Shown: positions 26,809 to 35,884, counted from the first letter of the stretch. The stretch is 64,000 nt of DNA from Variovorax ginsengisoli (GCF_030811835.1 NZ_JAUSRO010000009.1:62001-126000), one strand, 5' to 3'. The notes: generated from the letters alone by a model not told the origin. Numbers and translations: made by a program.

Positions 26809-28605
26809 TCAGACACGAATCACGAGTGCGTCGTCGTCATCGGCATACAGGCACGACACCAGGTCGGCCCGGCGGGCAAGCACCGCGCGCTGGTTCAGGT
26901 AGCCCTTGTCGGTGATTTCTCCGGCGTCCGCATTCGGAGGCTCCATCAGGAGCATGGCGCGGCGCGGCGCCTGGGACGAGCCCGCGCCGCGCTGCTGGAA
27001 AACCCCCAGCGCCTGCCGGATCTTCTCGCCCACCACATCCGGCGGCGCCTTCACCGCCGCGGCACTGGGAAAGATCAGCAGACCGATCTCGTTGCGGTCG
27101 TGCCCGGTGATGACCACGTCTTGCGCGAAGGGCGACAGCGCTGAAACCACCGCCAGCCGCAACGGCCCGACGGACACCCAGGTGCCGGTCGTGAGCTTGA
27201 AGTCTTCGGCCACGCGGCCATCGAAGACCACGCCGCGCGCGGGATCGTCGGGGTCGACCAGGTAGCCAGCGTCGCCGATCTTGTAGAAACCTTCCTCGTC
27301 GAACGCCGCTTCGGTCAGCGCGGGTGCGTTGCGGTAGCCAGGGAAAACCGAAACGCCGCGCACCCGCATCTCCTGCTTTTCGCCGACCTTCACCAGCTTG
27401 AGTTCCAGCCCGGGCACGGGAACGCCGATGCATCCAGGGCCGTCGAGGCCGAAGTGCGCACTCGTCACCAGGGGCGAGGTCTCGGTGGACCCCCAGGAGG
27501 TGGTCAACCAGAGCGGCTCGCTGCGCACCTGCGTGGCGAGCCGCTGCAGGCGTTCCCAGGTCGCTGACGGCAGCGCGGCGGCTGCGTAGAAGACCAGCAG
27601 CAACGGCGACAGAATCTCGCGGGCGAGTTCCGCATCCACCTCCAGAAAAGGCAGCAGCATCTCCAGGCCGCGTGGCACGTTGAAGTGAAGGTTGGGCCGG
27701 ACGTCCCGCAGATTGCGCACCGTCGATTCGATCAGGCCTGGCACAGGACGCCCGTCATCGATGTACAGCGCGCCCCCGTTGCGCAGGACGAGGTTCAGGT
27801 TGTGGTTCCCGCCGAAGGTGTGGCTCCACGGTAGCCAATCGAGCAGCACCGGCTTCATTTTTTCGAGGAACGGCCAGGTCTGCGCAAGCGACTGCTGGTT
27901 GGCGCACAGCATGCGGTGCGTGTTGATCACCACCTTGGGCTGCCCCGTCGATCCGGAGGTCAGCAAATACTTGGCGACGTCGTCAGCAGCGATGCGTTCA
28001 AAGGCATCGGCCACCGCAGCGGTTTCGCGGGTCGCGAGGAAGGATGCAAAGTCGAGCGCTCCCGGCAGCTCGGCGGCGCCTTCGCTCAGCACCTTGATCG
28101 CCATGCCGGCGCTGGCGGTCATCGCTGCGCCGTAGACCTTCGCGTTCGATGCGTAGACGAGCGACGGACGGAGCGTGTCCAGGATGCCGCGCACTTTCGT
28201 GTGGTCCTGCGTGAGCCGACAATACGCGCTCGAGACCGTGCAGACCGGCAGTCCGACATGCATGGCAGCGAACATCAGCATCGCATTGTCGATTGCGTTG
28301 TCGGAGAGGATCACGATCGGCTGGTCGCGCGGCAATCCCAGGTCGATCAGCCGCTGGCCGATGGCGCCGACGGCGTGGCGCAGTTCGCCCCAGCGCACGC
28401 GCCGCCACCGCTCGGCTCCGACGCGTTCGGCCAGCGCCAGAGCGTCGGGTGTCTCCGCGGACCAACGCTCGATCCACTCGCCGATGCAACGCGCATAGGG
28501 GCCAAGCGCCTCGGGCGAGCGCAGGACGATGCTGCCGTCCGGCTGCAGATGCCGTTCGGTCCGTGCGGGCGCGACGAACGCGGGGTTCTCGTGGAAGGCC
28601 ATCAT
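26809..28605 (-). CDS. Feruloyl-CoA-synthetase-like AMP-forming acyl-CoA ligase
   Basis: A 598-residue adenylate-forming enzyme. The AMP-binding P-loop YLLTSGSTGQPKVV, the WGSTETSP motif and FKLTTGTWVSVGPLR are visible in order. The overall layout (RCIGEWIERWSAETPDALAL at the N-terminus, IGLLIFPS near the C-terminus) matches feruloyl-CoA synthases rather than fatty acyl-CoA ligases. It would activate a phenylpropanoid or similar acid with CoA and ATP. The start at 28605 (MMAF) overlaps the upstream dehydrogenase stop by 4 bp, so the two are translationally coupled. Confidence 0.85.
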   Translation of the reverse strand: MMAFHENPAFVAPARTERHLQPDGSIVLRSPEALGPYARCIGEWIERWSAETPDALALAERVGAERWRRVRWGELRHAVGAIGQRLIDLGLPRDQPIVILSDNAIDNAMLMFAAMHVGLPVCTVSSAYCRLTQDHTKVRGILDTLRPSLVYASNAKVYGAAMTASAGMAIKVLSEGAAELPGALDFASFLATRETAAVADAFERIAADDVAKYLLTSGSTGQPKVVINTHRMLCANQQSLAQTWPFLEKMKPVLLDWLPWSHTFGGNHNLNLVLRNGGALYIDDGRPVPGLIESTVRNLRDVRPNLHFNVPRGLEMLLPFLEVDAELAREILSPLLLVFYAAAALPSATWERLQRLATQVRSEPLWLTTSWGSTETSPLVTSAHFGLDGPGCIGVPVPGLELKLVKVGEKQEMRVRGVSVFPGYRNAPALTEAAFDEEGFYKIGDAGYLVDPDDPARGVVFDGRVAEDFKLTTGTWVSVGPLRLAVVSALSPFAQDVVITGHDRNEIGLLIFPSAAAVKAPPDVVGEKIRQALGVFQQRGAGSSQAPRRAMLLMEPPNADAGEITDKGYLNQRAVLARRADLVSCLYADDDDALVIRV

Positions 28606-29549
28606 GGGCGTGCCGCGCCTTGCGAGCCCTTCGCCTTGATCAGCGCGATGAGCAGGTCGTCGCGCATCGCCTCGATGGCCGACAGCTGCCGGCCTTCCAG
28701 CGAGTGCGCGACACCCTGCGCGATGAGGGCCTGGAGTGCCGGCGTCATGGCCGGCGTTCCCAGGTCGTTCCACCATTCCTCGATGGGCCCGCCCAGATGG
28801 TTGAGGACGTGGGTGATGCCTCCGGCGCCGCCGGAGAGATGCAGGTTGAGGAAGGGACCCAGCACGCCCCACCGCAGGCCGGGCCCGAAGGCGATCGCCG
28901 TGTCGATGTCCTCGACGGACGCGACTCCCTGCTCGACCAGGTGAAAGGCCTCGCGCCAGAGCGCTGCCTGCAGGCGGTTGGCGATGTGCCCCTTGATCTC
29001 CCGCCGGCCATGGATCGGCCGTTTGCCGACCGACGCGTAGAAGGCCATGGCCCGCTCGATGATTCGCGCCGAGGTGCGCTCGCCGCCGATGACCTCCACC
29101 AGCGGAATGAGATGGGGCGGGTTGAACGGATGGCCCAGCACGACGCGCGCTGCATGACGGCATTCGGTCTGGATCGCCGAGGTCGACAGACCGGACGAGC
29201 TCGAGGCGAGGATCACCTCGGGCGGGGCGATGGCGTCCATACGGCGGAAGAGATCGATCTTGAAGTCCAGGCGCTCGGGCCCGTTCTCCTGAACGAACTC
29301 GGCGCCTTCCAGGGCCTGCTCCAGATCTGCACAGAAATGCAGGCGGTCCGGCGAGGCGCCGGGTGACAAGCCCAGTCGTTCGAGTGTCGGCCACTGTTTC
29401 GTCACGCTTGCGCGCAACCGCGCTTCGGCGTCTGGGGACGGGTCGGTGGCTGTCACCTCCAGGCCGTGGGCCAGGAAGTGCGCGGCCCAGCTCGCGCCGA
29501 TGACGCCGGTGGCCACGATGGCGACACGTTGAAGGGTGGGTGAGGTCAT
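28602..29549 (-). CDS. Carnitine-dehydrogenase-like 3-hydroxyacid dehydrogenase
   Basis: A 315-residue two-domain 3-hydroxyacyl dehydrogenase. The Rossmann motif region reads VAIVATGVIGASWAAHFLAHGLEV; the first glycine of GxGxxG is alanine. EFVQENGPERLDFK, VVLGHPFNPPHLIPLVEV with the catalytic histidine, and LWREAFHLVEQGVASVEDID match bacterial L-carnitine dehydrogenases closely. The product would be a beta-keto acid, which the downstream BKACE could cleave. The start at 29549 is preferred over 29642, which adds an arginine-rich shadow. It is the first gene of the operon, divergent from a Crp/Fnr gene. Confidence 0.82.
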   Translation of the reverse strand: MTSPTLQRVAIVATGVIGASWAAHFLAHGLEVTATDPSPDAEARLRASVTKQWPTLERLGLSPGASPDRLHFCADLEQALEGAEFVQENGPERLDFKIDLFRRMDAIAPPEVILASSSSGLSTSAIQTECRHAARVVLGHPFNPPHLIPLVEVIGGERTSARIIERAMAFYASVGKRPIHGRREIKGHIANRLQAALWREAFHLVEQGVASVEDIDTAIAFGPGLRWGVLGPFLNLHLSGGAGGITHVLNHLGGPIEEWWNDLGTPAMTPALQALIAQGVAHSLEGRQLSAIEAMRDDLLIALIKAKGSQGAARP

Positions 29550-29716
29550 GAGGTTCCCGGTAGCAAGATCGGCGAGCCGCCTGCGGGCACGTCGGGTTGC
29601 GCAGGCAGCGACTGGATTGTTCAGCGTGCCAGGCGACGCCACAGTCGTCTGAATGACAATCGACCCCTGGGAAAACCACAGCTTCTTTCACCGCGTCCTG
29701 CGCCCATCTCTAAGAC

Positions 29717-30409
29717 ATGAGTTCCACCGGACTGTCCATTCGCCAATTGCTGGAAGGCTCGCACTGGTTTGCGCAGCTCACGCCGCGAGCCAGAGACCAG
29801 GTACTGGCCGACGTGGTCGAGCAGAGCGTGGCCGCTGGCGATGCGCTGATCCGCCATGGCCAGACGGCGCTGTGGTGGACCGGTATGCTCGAAGGCGTGA
29901 TGAAGTGGTGCACCGGCACCAGCGACGGTCGCGCCGTGACCCTGGGCGGCCTCACTGTCGGCAGTTGGTTCGGCGAAGGCAGCCTGCTGCGCGAGAAGCC
30001 GGTCGAGGCCGACATCGTGGCCCTGCGCTTCAGCCGGGTCGCGCTGCTGCCGAAGGAGACCTTCGAGTGGCTCCACGCCACCGAGCCCTCGTTCGGACGC
30101 TTCCTGCTGCAGCAGATCAACGAGCGCCTGCATTGGTTCATGGGCGATTTCGTGGCGCACCGTGTGCTCGGCGTGGAAGCGCAGTTGGCGCGCGCCCTGG
30201 TCGGGCTTCTGCACCCGTGGCTGCATCCGGGCGGCGACCGGCATCTGCAGATTTCCCAGGAGGAACTGGCCAACCTCGTGGGCCTGTCGCGCCAGCGCTG
30301 CAACCAGGCGCTGAGTCAGTTCAAGGCGCGGTCGCTGGTGCGCACCGAGTACGGCGGCGTCACGCTGCTCGACGTGGACGCGCTGCGCGCCCTGTCGGTG
30401 CTGCCGTAG
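29717..30409 (+). CDS. Crp/Fnr-family transcriptional regulator
   Basis: A 230-residue regulator with an N-terminal cyclic-nucleotide-binding-type beta-roll (GVMKWCTGTSDGRAVTLGGL, then SWFGEGSLLREKPVEADI) and a C-terminal winged helix (LQISQEELANLVGLSRQRCNQALSQFKARSLVR). There is no N-terminal cysteine cluster, so it is not an oxygen-sensing FNR. Cyclic nucleotide contacts are not obvious either. It is divergent from the carnitine-dehydrogenase-like operon (167 bp between starts), which it may regulate. Confidence 0.85.
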   Translation: MSSTGLSIRQLLEGSHWFAQLTPRARDQVLADVVEQSVAAGDALIRHGQTALWWTGMLEGVMKWCTGTSDGRAVTLGGLTVGSWFGEGSLLREKPVEADIVALRFSRVALLPKETFEWLHATEPSFGRFLLQQINERLHWFMGDFVAHRVLGVEAQLARALVGLLHPWLHPGGDRHLQISQEELANLVGLSRQRCNQALSQFKARSLVRTEYGGVTLLDVDALRALSVLP

Positions 30410-30505
30410 CGCACGCGCCAGCGCCCCAGACGTCGAGCGAGCTTGCAGGCGTCGGCATGGTGAATGCGGGAACGACGCGGGGAACGTCAGGTGGGTCAGG
30501 CGAAA

Positions 30506-31384
30506 TTAGCTTTTGTGCCCATTCAACGCACGCAGAAACTGGGTCGCCGAAATCAGCCTGCCCGCACTGTCGATCACCGGCACAAAAGTCACCGCCACCT
30601 GCACCAAAGATTGGGCCAGGCTCAATCGGATGGACTCATAGCACCGCGCCCGCCCCGTGGAAAGTGCTGAAAAAGACAGCATCTCCTGCGCCACGCATTC
30701 CAGCGGCACGATGTGCTGCAAGGGTTTGCCGATCACATCGTCGGCGCAATAACCCAGCATGGCCTGCGCCGCCAGGTTCCAGGATTCGATGTTGCCTGCA
30801 GGGGTGACGCCAATCACCGCCTCCGCATGGCGAAAGAGCATCATGCTTGCGCGCTCCGCCTGATGCAATTCCCTGCGCGCCCGGCGAATGGCGGCGCGCC
30901 GCTCCAGCCCCGCAGCCGCAGCCGACGCCAGGCTGCGCAACGCCATGACCTGGTTTTCCTTGAGCCGGCTGCGTGGTTCACGGTCGATCACGCACAGCGT
31001 CCCCACACGGACACCGCTGTGCAGCTTGATGGGCGCACCGGCATAGAAGCGAATGTGCGGGCTCGAGATCACCAGCGGGTTGTCGACAAAGCGCATGTCG
31101 AGCTTGGCGTCGGGCACCTCCATAAAGTCGTCACCGAGCACGGCGTGCGCGCAGAAGGCCGCATCACGCGGTGTTTCGGTCACTCCCGACAAACCCAGAT
31201 TGGCCTTGAACCACTGTCGGTCCTGGTCGATGAGCGTGATCAGCGAAATAGGCACATCGCAGATGACAGACGCAGCGTGGACGAGTGCGTCGAATTCAGC
31301 TTCTGGCTCACTGTCGAGAACCTCCAGTGAATGCAGCGCCAAGAGGCTGGAGTGTTCATCTTCGCGAAGGACGGCTGACTGCAT
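30506..31384 (-). CDS. GAF-PAS sensory protein without an output domain
   Basis: A 292-residue cytoplasmic sensor. Residues about 20-165 are a GAF domain of the type found before diguanylate cyclases and kinases (FDALVHAASVICDVPISLIT, FCAHAVLGDDFMEVPDA, GTLCVIDREPR). Residues about 180-290 are a PAS domain (AEAVIGVTPAGNIESWNLAA, IGKPLQHIVP). No kinase, GGDEF or DNA-binding domain follows, and the stop at 30506 looks genuine. It may act by protein-protein contact or be a truncated signalling protein. It starts next to the AT-rich gene-free region. Confidence 0.8.
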   Translation of the reverse strand: MQSAVLREDEHSSLLALHSLEVLDSEPEAEFDALVHAASVICDVPISLITLIDQDRQWFKANLGLSGVTETPRDAAFCAHAVLGDDFMEVPDAKLDMRFVDNPLVISSPHIRFYAGAPIKLHSGVRVGTLCVIDREPRSRLKENQVMALRSLASAAAAGLERRAAIRRARRELHQAERASMMLFRHAEAVIGVTPAGNIESWNLAAQAMLGYCADDVIGKPLQHIVPLECVAQEMLSFSALSTGRARCYESIRLSLAQSLVQVAVTFVPVIDSAGRLISATQFLRALNGHKS

Positions 31385-31993
31385 GGAGGAAGTCTCGTTG
31401 TGAGTGCGAACAGGTCGTCACACTGACTATAGGTCAGCTTTGATTTTAACCGAGGGTGCGCTTGGCGCTCAATTTATACCGTGCAATTTAATTATTGACA
31501 CGGATTTCAGAGAACTTTCTTTATTGTCCGAGACCATTCGATGTGCTTCGATCAGACATATTTTTCAGTCGAGGTGGTCACTTTATAAATTTTAATTGTC
31601 TACCCTCCGATATCGGAGTCATAATTCTCCCCTAAATACACCGCCATCGATAGAGAATAGTTGCGATGCACAGGAATGGTGTTACCAACTCGTGAATTAT
31701 TTCAAAATATTGATCAACAAGATGGCTTTCACCTTCGCCTGCCCAGTGGATGATTGACACCAAGATTGGTCTCTTATTGTCATTTGAAACAAACGAATAC
31801 ATTAGGGCCGCCGACCGAGCACCAGACGTCCGCTGCTGAACCTCTCACTATCGCCTGACCAAGCGGCAACGCATACTTTCGCATGCAAGTCGTCATAATT
31901 TTGGATTGAGTTGATCTGGAACAATGACCCACATTGCGAAAGCCACCCTGCACGCACAGAATCCCTGTATCGACAATCGAGCGCAAAGGCCAC
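31385..31993. other. AT-rich 0.6 kb region without genes, with palindromes
   Basis: This stretch is far more AT-rich than its neighbours and holds no convincing ORF. It contains CTGAC-TATAG-GTCAG (31423-31437) just upstream of the GAF-PAS gene, a perfect TTGACA at 31495-31500 that could be a -35 element with a weak -10, and a perfect 14-bp palindrome CTCCGATATCGGAG (31605-31618). It may hold regulatory DNA for the Bug gene at 31994, an unrecognised small RNA, or imported DNA. Confidence 0.5.
31605..31618. promoter_or_regulatory. Perfect 14-bp palindrome CTCCGATATCGGAG
   Basis: A perfect palindrome in the otherwise AT-rich region about 375 bp before the Bug-protein gene at 31994. No adjacent regulator gene is clearly its partner; the GntR gene 1.5 kb downstream is one possibility. 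Confidence 0.35.
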
Positions 31994-32992
31994 ATGCATA
32001 CGAATTCATTAAAGCGGACAGCATGGAATTTTCGGCCACTGGGTCTTGGCCTGATTGCATTGGCGCTTTGCGGCCCGACCTGCGCGCAGACGAAATGGCC
32101 GGGCAACACCGCCGTCAAGATTTTGGTTGGCAATGCGCCAGGGGGCGCCTCTGACAATCTGGCGCGCGCGCTGGCACTGGAGATGAGCCGGAAACTGGAC
32201 CATCCCGTGATCGTGGAAAACGTCAGTGGCGCGCATGGTGCCCAGGCTGCACAAAAGGTCTTGGCGGCCGAGCCCGATGGTCAGACCCTTCTCTTCGGCA
32301 GCACCAGCGACCTGGTGGTGCTGCCATTGACCACCCGCCAGGCAGGCTATCAGCCGAGCGACTTCACGGCGATCGCGAAGATCAGCAGTTCACCGATGGT
32401 GCTGGTCGCCCGGCCTAATCTGTCCAGCCGAACCGTGCATGAGATCATTGAGGTTGCACGAGGCCATCCGCAAAAGCTGAGCATGGGCACAACCTACGAG
32501 CGTTCGGTGCAATCCCTCGCTGCCTCGGCGTTCATGCGCACCGCCAAGGTTGAAATGGCGCTGGTTCGCTACCGGGGTGGTGCCCCCATTCTGGAAGACC
32601 TGTCGCAGGGCCGCCTCGACCTCGCGGTGCTCACGTTGCCCAGCGTCCTGCGTCAGGCACGGACTGGCAAGATTCGCATCATCGGCCTGATGACACCGAA
32701 CCGGGTGGCCATGGCCCCCGAAGTTCCCACGCTGTCTGAAAGTTACACCATCGGGGGCATATCGATGCTCGTCTGGGTGGGCATGGCGGGCCCACCCAAG
32801 CTGCCGCCTGCCGTGGTGACCCAAATCAACAAGGTCATCGGTGACGTCTTGGCCGACCCCAAGTTCGGAGCCGCACGGCTCGAGGCAGGTGACATCCTGG
32901 AGCCACCTGCGCCCAGCACGGTCTTTGCCCAGTTCATTGAGGATGAAGCAGCGTTCTATAGAACGCTGCTGCGTTTTCTTCCCTCACCCTGA
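31994..32992 (+). CDS. Bug-family (TTT) periplasmic binding protein, orphan
   Basis: A 332-residue secreted binding protein of the Bug family, which captures carboxylates and related metabolites for tripartite tricarboxylate transporters. It has a signal peptide (residues about 1-31, ending TCAQ), then VKILVGNAPGGASDNLARAL, PVIVENVSGAHGA and APEVPTLSE, all family signatures. The start at 31994 has an AAAGG site. It stands alone, with no TctA/TctB membrane genes in the window. The first family motif reads GNAPGGASD rather than the usual PFPAGGGTD, so the ligand pocket is somewhat unusual. Confidence 0.87.
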   Translation: MHTNSLKRTAWNFRPLGLGLIALALCGPTCAQTKWPGNTAVKILVGNAPGGASDNLARALALEMSRKLDHPVIVENVSGAHGAQAAQKVLAAEPDGQTLLFGSTSDLVVLPLTTRQAGYQPSDFTAIAKISSSPMVLVARPNLSSRTVHEIIEVARGHPQKLSMGTTYERSVQSLAASAFMRTAKVEMALVRYRGGAPILEDLSQGRLDLAVLTLPSVLRQARTGKIRIIGLMTPNRVAMAPEVPTLSESYTIGGISMLVWVGMAGPPKLPPAVVTQINKVIGDVLADPKFGAARLEAGDILEPPAPSTVFAQFIEDEAAFYRTLLRFLPSP

Positions 32993-33095
32993 GGCAGCCG
33001 GTGGCAAGCGCTCCCAGCATCCGGTAGAGCTGGCGCCGGACTGCAGTCGCAAGGCTGCTGCAGACGGCGCCCCGGGAAAGCATCCCCGAACACTT

Positions 33096-33803
33096 TCACG
33101 TCGAAGCGGGAGGGGCTGATGACGTCTTAGCCGCAACCAGGCTGCGGTGTTTCATGAAGCGGTGATAGGACATCCGCAAGTGCAGCTGCATCACTTGCCG
33201 AGCCAATTCGCCATCGCGTGCTTGCGCAGCGAGTGTCAGGTCCTTGTGATGATGGAGGCTCTGCTCGAGCTCATCGCGCGAGTACAGGAAAAAGGACCGC
33301 ACGATGATCGGCATGTCGATGATCGTGCCAAGCATCGAACGCAGCCGAGGGGACCCGGCCGCGTCGAGCAATGCACGATGAAAAGTGCTGTTGGCCTTCT
33401 GGACGTCGGCGATGCCCTCCGGACCGGCGTCGATGCCCCTGCGCATGTCGTCATTGCTGGCCAACAACACGTCGACCAAGTCCGGGCCGGCTCGGCGGGC
33501 CGCCAGGAATGAGGCGTAAGGCTCAAGGAGCATGCGCAGCTGAAACGTCTCCTCGACGTCGACCTCCGTCCACGGTGAGACGTGAATCCCTTGGCCCAGC
33601 CCGTCGGTGGCCAGGCCGTCTTCGACCAGGCGACGCAGTGCTGTGCGCACCGGCGTGCGGCTCAGGCCCAGCTCGCGCGCTATCGGCTCTTCCTTCAGCT
33701 GGGTTCCGGGCCCGTAGTGCCCTCCCACCAACCGCTGTCTGAGGACCTCGTAGGCCCGATCGCGTCCGTTTTGCATCTGTTCGCTGCGTCTGTGACTTTT
33801 CAT
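33096..33803 (-). CDS. GntR-family (FCD) transcriptional regulator
   Basis: A 235-residue regulator with an N-terminal winged helix (YEVLRQRLVGGHYGPGTQLK, ELGLSRTPVRTALRRLVEDG) and a C-terminal FCD ligand domain. The FCD metal-site pattern is visible in NSTFHRALLDAAG and SLHHHKDLTLAAQARDGE. Members usually repress catabolic operons until an organic acid binds. It is divergent from the oxidoreductase-Bug-RraA operon starting at 33989, and a strong inverted repeat lies between them. Confidence 0.87.
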   Translation of the reverse strand: MKSHRRSEQMQNGRDRAYEVLRQRLVGGHYGPGTQLKEEPIARELGLSRTPVRTALRRLVEDGLATDGLGQGIHVSPWTEVDVEETFQLRMLLEPYASFLAARRAGPDLVDVLLASNDDMRRGIDAGPEGIADVQKANSTFHRALLDAAGSPRLRSMLGTIIDMPIIVRSFFLYSRDELEQSLHHHKDLTLAAQARDGELARQVMQLHLRMSYHRFMKHRSLVAAKTSSAPPAST

Positions 33804-33904
33804 TGTAGGGGGCGCTGCGCGCGGGCATTTGCTGCTGATTCAACGATGTGGGAGAAGTGTCTTCTCAGTATTTGTTCGTAAAACGTTCACATCCATCGTC
33901 CTCA

Positions 33905-33930
33905 AAGGGTATTTATAGGTGAATACCCTT
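33905..33930. promoter_or_regulatory. Inverted repeat AAGGGTATT-N8-AATACCCTT, candidate GntR operator
   Basis: Perfect 9-bp arms with an 8-bp spacer, 102 bp from the GntR start and 59 bp from the oxidoreductase start. Its symmetry, spacing and placement in the divergent promoter make it the best candidate site for the adjacent GntR protein. Confidence 0.55.
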
Positions 33931-33988
33931 CGTCGCATTCCCATTTTTGTTCTTTTTTTGTATTCTGATGGCCTACCAAGGATTCAGA

Positions 33989-34849
33989 ATGAATGTTGCT
34001 CTCATAGGTCTGGGCGAAGTCGGTCGTTGCTTCGTCGAGCCTCTTCTGCGCGCCGGCTACCAGGTCAGCCTTTGCGAGGCGAAGCCATCGCCTGCCGCCC
34101 TCGATCTGGCCGCGAAGCTCGACCTCCCGATCCATTCCGGCGCTGGCGATTGGCTCAGGGAGGCGAACTGGGTGTTCAGTTGCGTGACCGGAGCAGTCTC
34201 ACTGGCCGTGACGAAGCAGGTGGCCGGGTACATGCGCAAAGGCGCCGCCATTGCGGACTTCACAACGGCGAGCCCCGCCGTCAAGCGCGAAGGTGCCGAG
34301 GTTGCTGCCAAGAGTTTCGTTCGCTACGTCGACGTCGCGATCATGGGCGGCATCCTCATCAACCGCGAACGCACGCCCCTCCTGGTCGCCGGTGAGGGCA
34401 TCGACGATTTCAAAGCTGTCATGGAAAAAGCCGGCGGTCGCGTAAAGACGATCGAGGGCGGCGCCGCAGGCGATGCCATGTCCCTGAAGATCCTGCGCAG
34501 CGTCTTCACCAAGGGCATGGAAGCGCTCGCCGTCGAACTGCTCATGAGCGCGCAGAAGCAGGGCGTGCGTGAAAAGCTGTACGAGCAGCTTCTCGACATC
34601 GACCAGACGCCGCTGCGCGACTTCATCGAGATGCTGGTGCGCACGCATGTGGTCCACGCCAGGCGCCGGGCCCATGAGGTGAACGACGCGCAGGGGGAAC
34701 TGACGGCGCAGGGCATGCCCTCCACGGTCCTCCCGGGCGTCGAAGAACGCTTCCACAAGACGGCCCGCGCGCTGGAGGCACATCCGCTGTCGCTTCCCGA
34801 GCCGGACATCCATCAGGCGCTCGATTGGCTCTTGGCCAACGGCCGCTGA
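33989..34849 (+). CDS. 6-phosphogluconate/3-hydroxyisobutyrate-dehydrogenase-like oxidoreductase
   Basis: A 286-residue NAD(P)-dependent beta-hydroxyacid dehydrogenase-fold protein. It begins MNVALIGLGEVGRCFVEPLL (GxGxxG) and contains IADFTTASPAVK, VDVAIMGGILINRERTPLLV and the all-helical C-terminal DUF1932-type domain. The start at 33989 follows an AAGG site; a longer start at 33947 has no signal value. It is the first gene of an operon with a Bug protein and an RraA-type aldolase, under the divergent GntR gene. It probably oxidises or reduces a hydroxy acid imported by the system. Confidence 0.83.
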   Translation: MNVALIGLGEVGRCFVEPLLRAGYQVSLCEAKPSPAALDLAAKLDLPIHSGAGDWLREANWVFSCVTGAVSLAVTKQVAGYMRKGAAIADFTTASPAVKREGAEVAAKSFVRYVDVAIMGGILINRERTPLLVAGEGIDDFKAVMEKAGGRVKTIEGGAAGDAMSLKILRSVFTKGMEALAVELLMSAQKQGVREKLYEQLLDIDQTPLRDFIEMLVRTHVVHARRRAHEVNDAQGELTAQGMPSTVLPGVEERFHKTARALEAHPLSLPEPDIHQALDWLLANGR

Positions 34850-34915
34850 GCCTGACAAAGCCCGCCAGAGGCACGCTCCACCGCTTTTTCCCCTTCCACA
34901 CCCAGGAGACATCCC

Positions 34916-35884
34916 TTGCGCACCCTCGTTCGAATTTCTGCCATCGCCCTCGCCCTTGTGGGCCTTGCAACGGCCCACGCCGAGACCTACCCCGACCGCC
35001 CCATCAAGATCGTCGTGCCGTTTCCTGCCGGCGGCGGCACCGACGCGCTGACGCGGCAACTGGCGACGGCGCTGACGAGCAAGCTCAACTGGGTCGTCAC
35101 CGTCGACAACAAGCCCGGCGCCGGCGGCAACCTCGCCCTCGACAACGTCGCGAAGGCCAAGCCCGATGGCTACACCTTCGTCATGGCGCAGACGGACAAC
35201 GTGGTGCTCAACCCCCTGCTCTACGCCAAGCTGTCCTACGACCCGGTCAAGGACCTCGAAGCGGTCGTGCCCGTCGCGAGCGGTGCGGCAGTGCTGGTGG
35301 TTCGCGCCGACTCCCCCTACAAGACCCTCGCGGACGTGGTGGCCGCAGCCAAGGCCAAGCCAGGACAGCTGACGATCGCGACGCCCGGCACCGGGACCAT
35401 CGCGCACCTGGTCAATCAGATCTGGCAGAACGCCTCAGGGGTCAAGTTCACGCATGTGCCCTACCGCGGCATGGCGCAAGCCATCCCCGACCTGATCGGC
35501 GGCCAGGTCGACATGTACATGGGCTCGATCCCCACGCTTCTCGCCCAGATCGAAGGCGGCAAGGTGCGTCCGCTCGGCGTGACGATGGCCAAGCGCTCGC
35601 CCGTACTGCCCAACGTGCCCACGTACAGCGAATCGGGCATCAGGGGCGTCGAACTCGCCAGCGTCTGGGGTCTGTTGGCACCGGCGGGCACGCCGAAGGC
35701 GATCGTGGATCGCTGGAACACCGAGGTCAACGCGGTGCTCAAGCAACCGGACGTGCACGACAAGATCATTGCGACAGGGGCCGACCTGATTGGCGGCTCG
35801 CCGAAAGCGCTCGCGGACATGAATGCGGCGGAGCGCGCGCGCCTCGCGCCTGTTGTTCACGACGCGGGCATCAAGCTCGATTGA
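34916..35884 (+). CDS. Bug-family (TTT) periplasmic binding protein
   Basis: A 322-residue binding protein with a cleavable signal peptide (MRTLVRISAIALALVGLATA, cleavage near HAE). Signatures are PIKIVVPFPAGGGTD, TVDNKPGAGG, AKPDGYTFVMAQTDN and LPNVPTYSESG. The start codon is TTG at 34916, supported by CAGGAG seven bases upstream; no ATG gives the signal sequence. It lies between the oxidoreductase and the RraA-type gene, so it likely captures the substrate of that operon. Confidence 0.88.
   Translation: MRTLVRISAIALALVGLATAHAETYPDRPIKIVVPFPAGGGTDALTRQLATALTSKLNWVVTVDNKPGAGGNLALDNVAKAKPDGYTFVMAQTDNVVLNPLLYAKLSYDPVKDLEAVVPVASGAAVLVVRADSPYKTLADVVAAAKAKPGQLTIATPGTGTIAHLVNQIWQNASGVKFTHVPYRGMAQAIPDLIGGQVDMYMGSIPTLLAQIEGGKVRPLGVTMAKRSPVLPNVPTYSESGIRGVELASVWGLLAPAGTPKAIVDRWNTEVNAVLKQPDVHDKIIATGADLIGGSPKALADMNAAERARLAPVVHDAGIKLD

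Noticed and set aside
26809..29691. A single 960-codon frame suggesting a dehydrogenase-ligase fusion
   Set aside because: The part above 28605 is a shadow of the dehydrogenase frame. The two real genes overlap by 4 bp in different frames.
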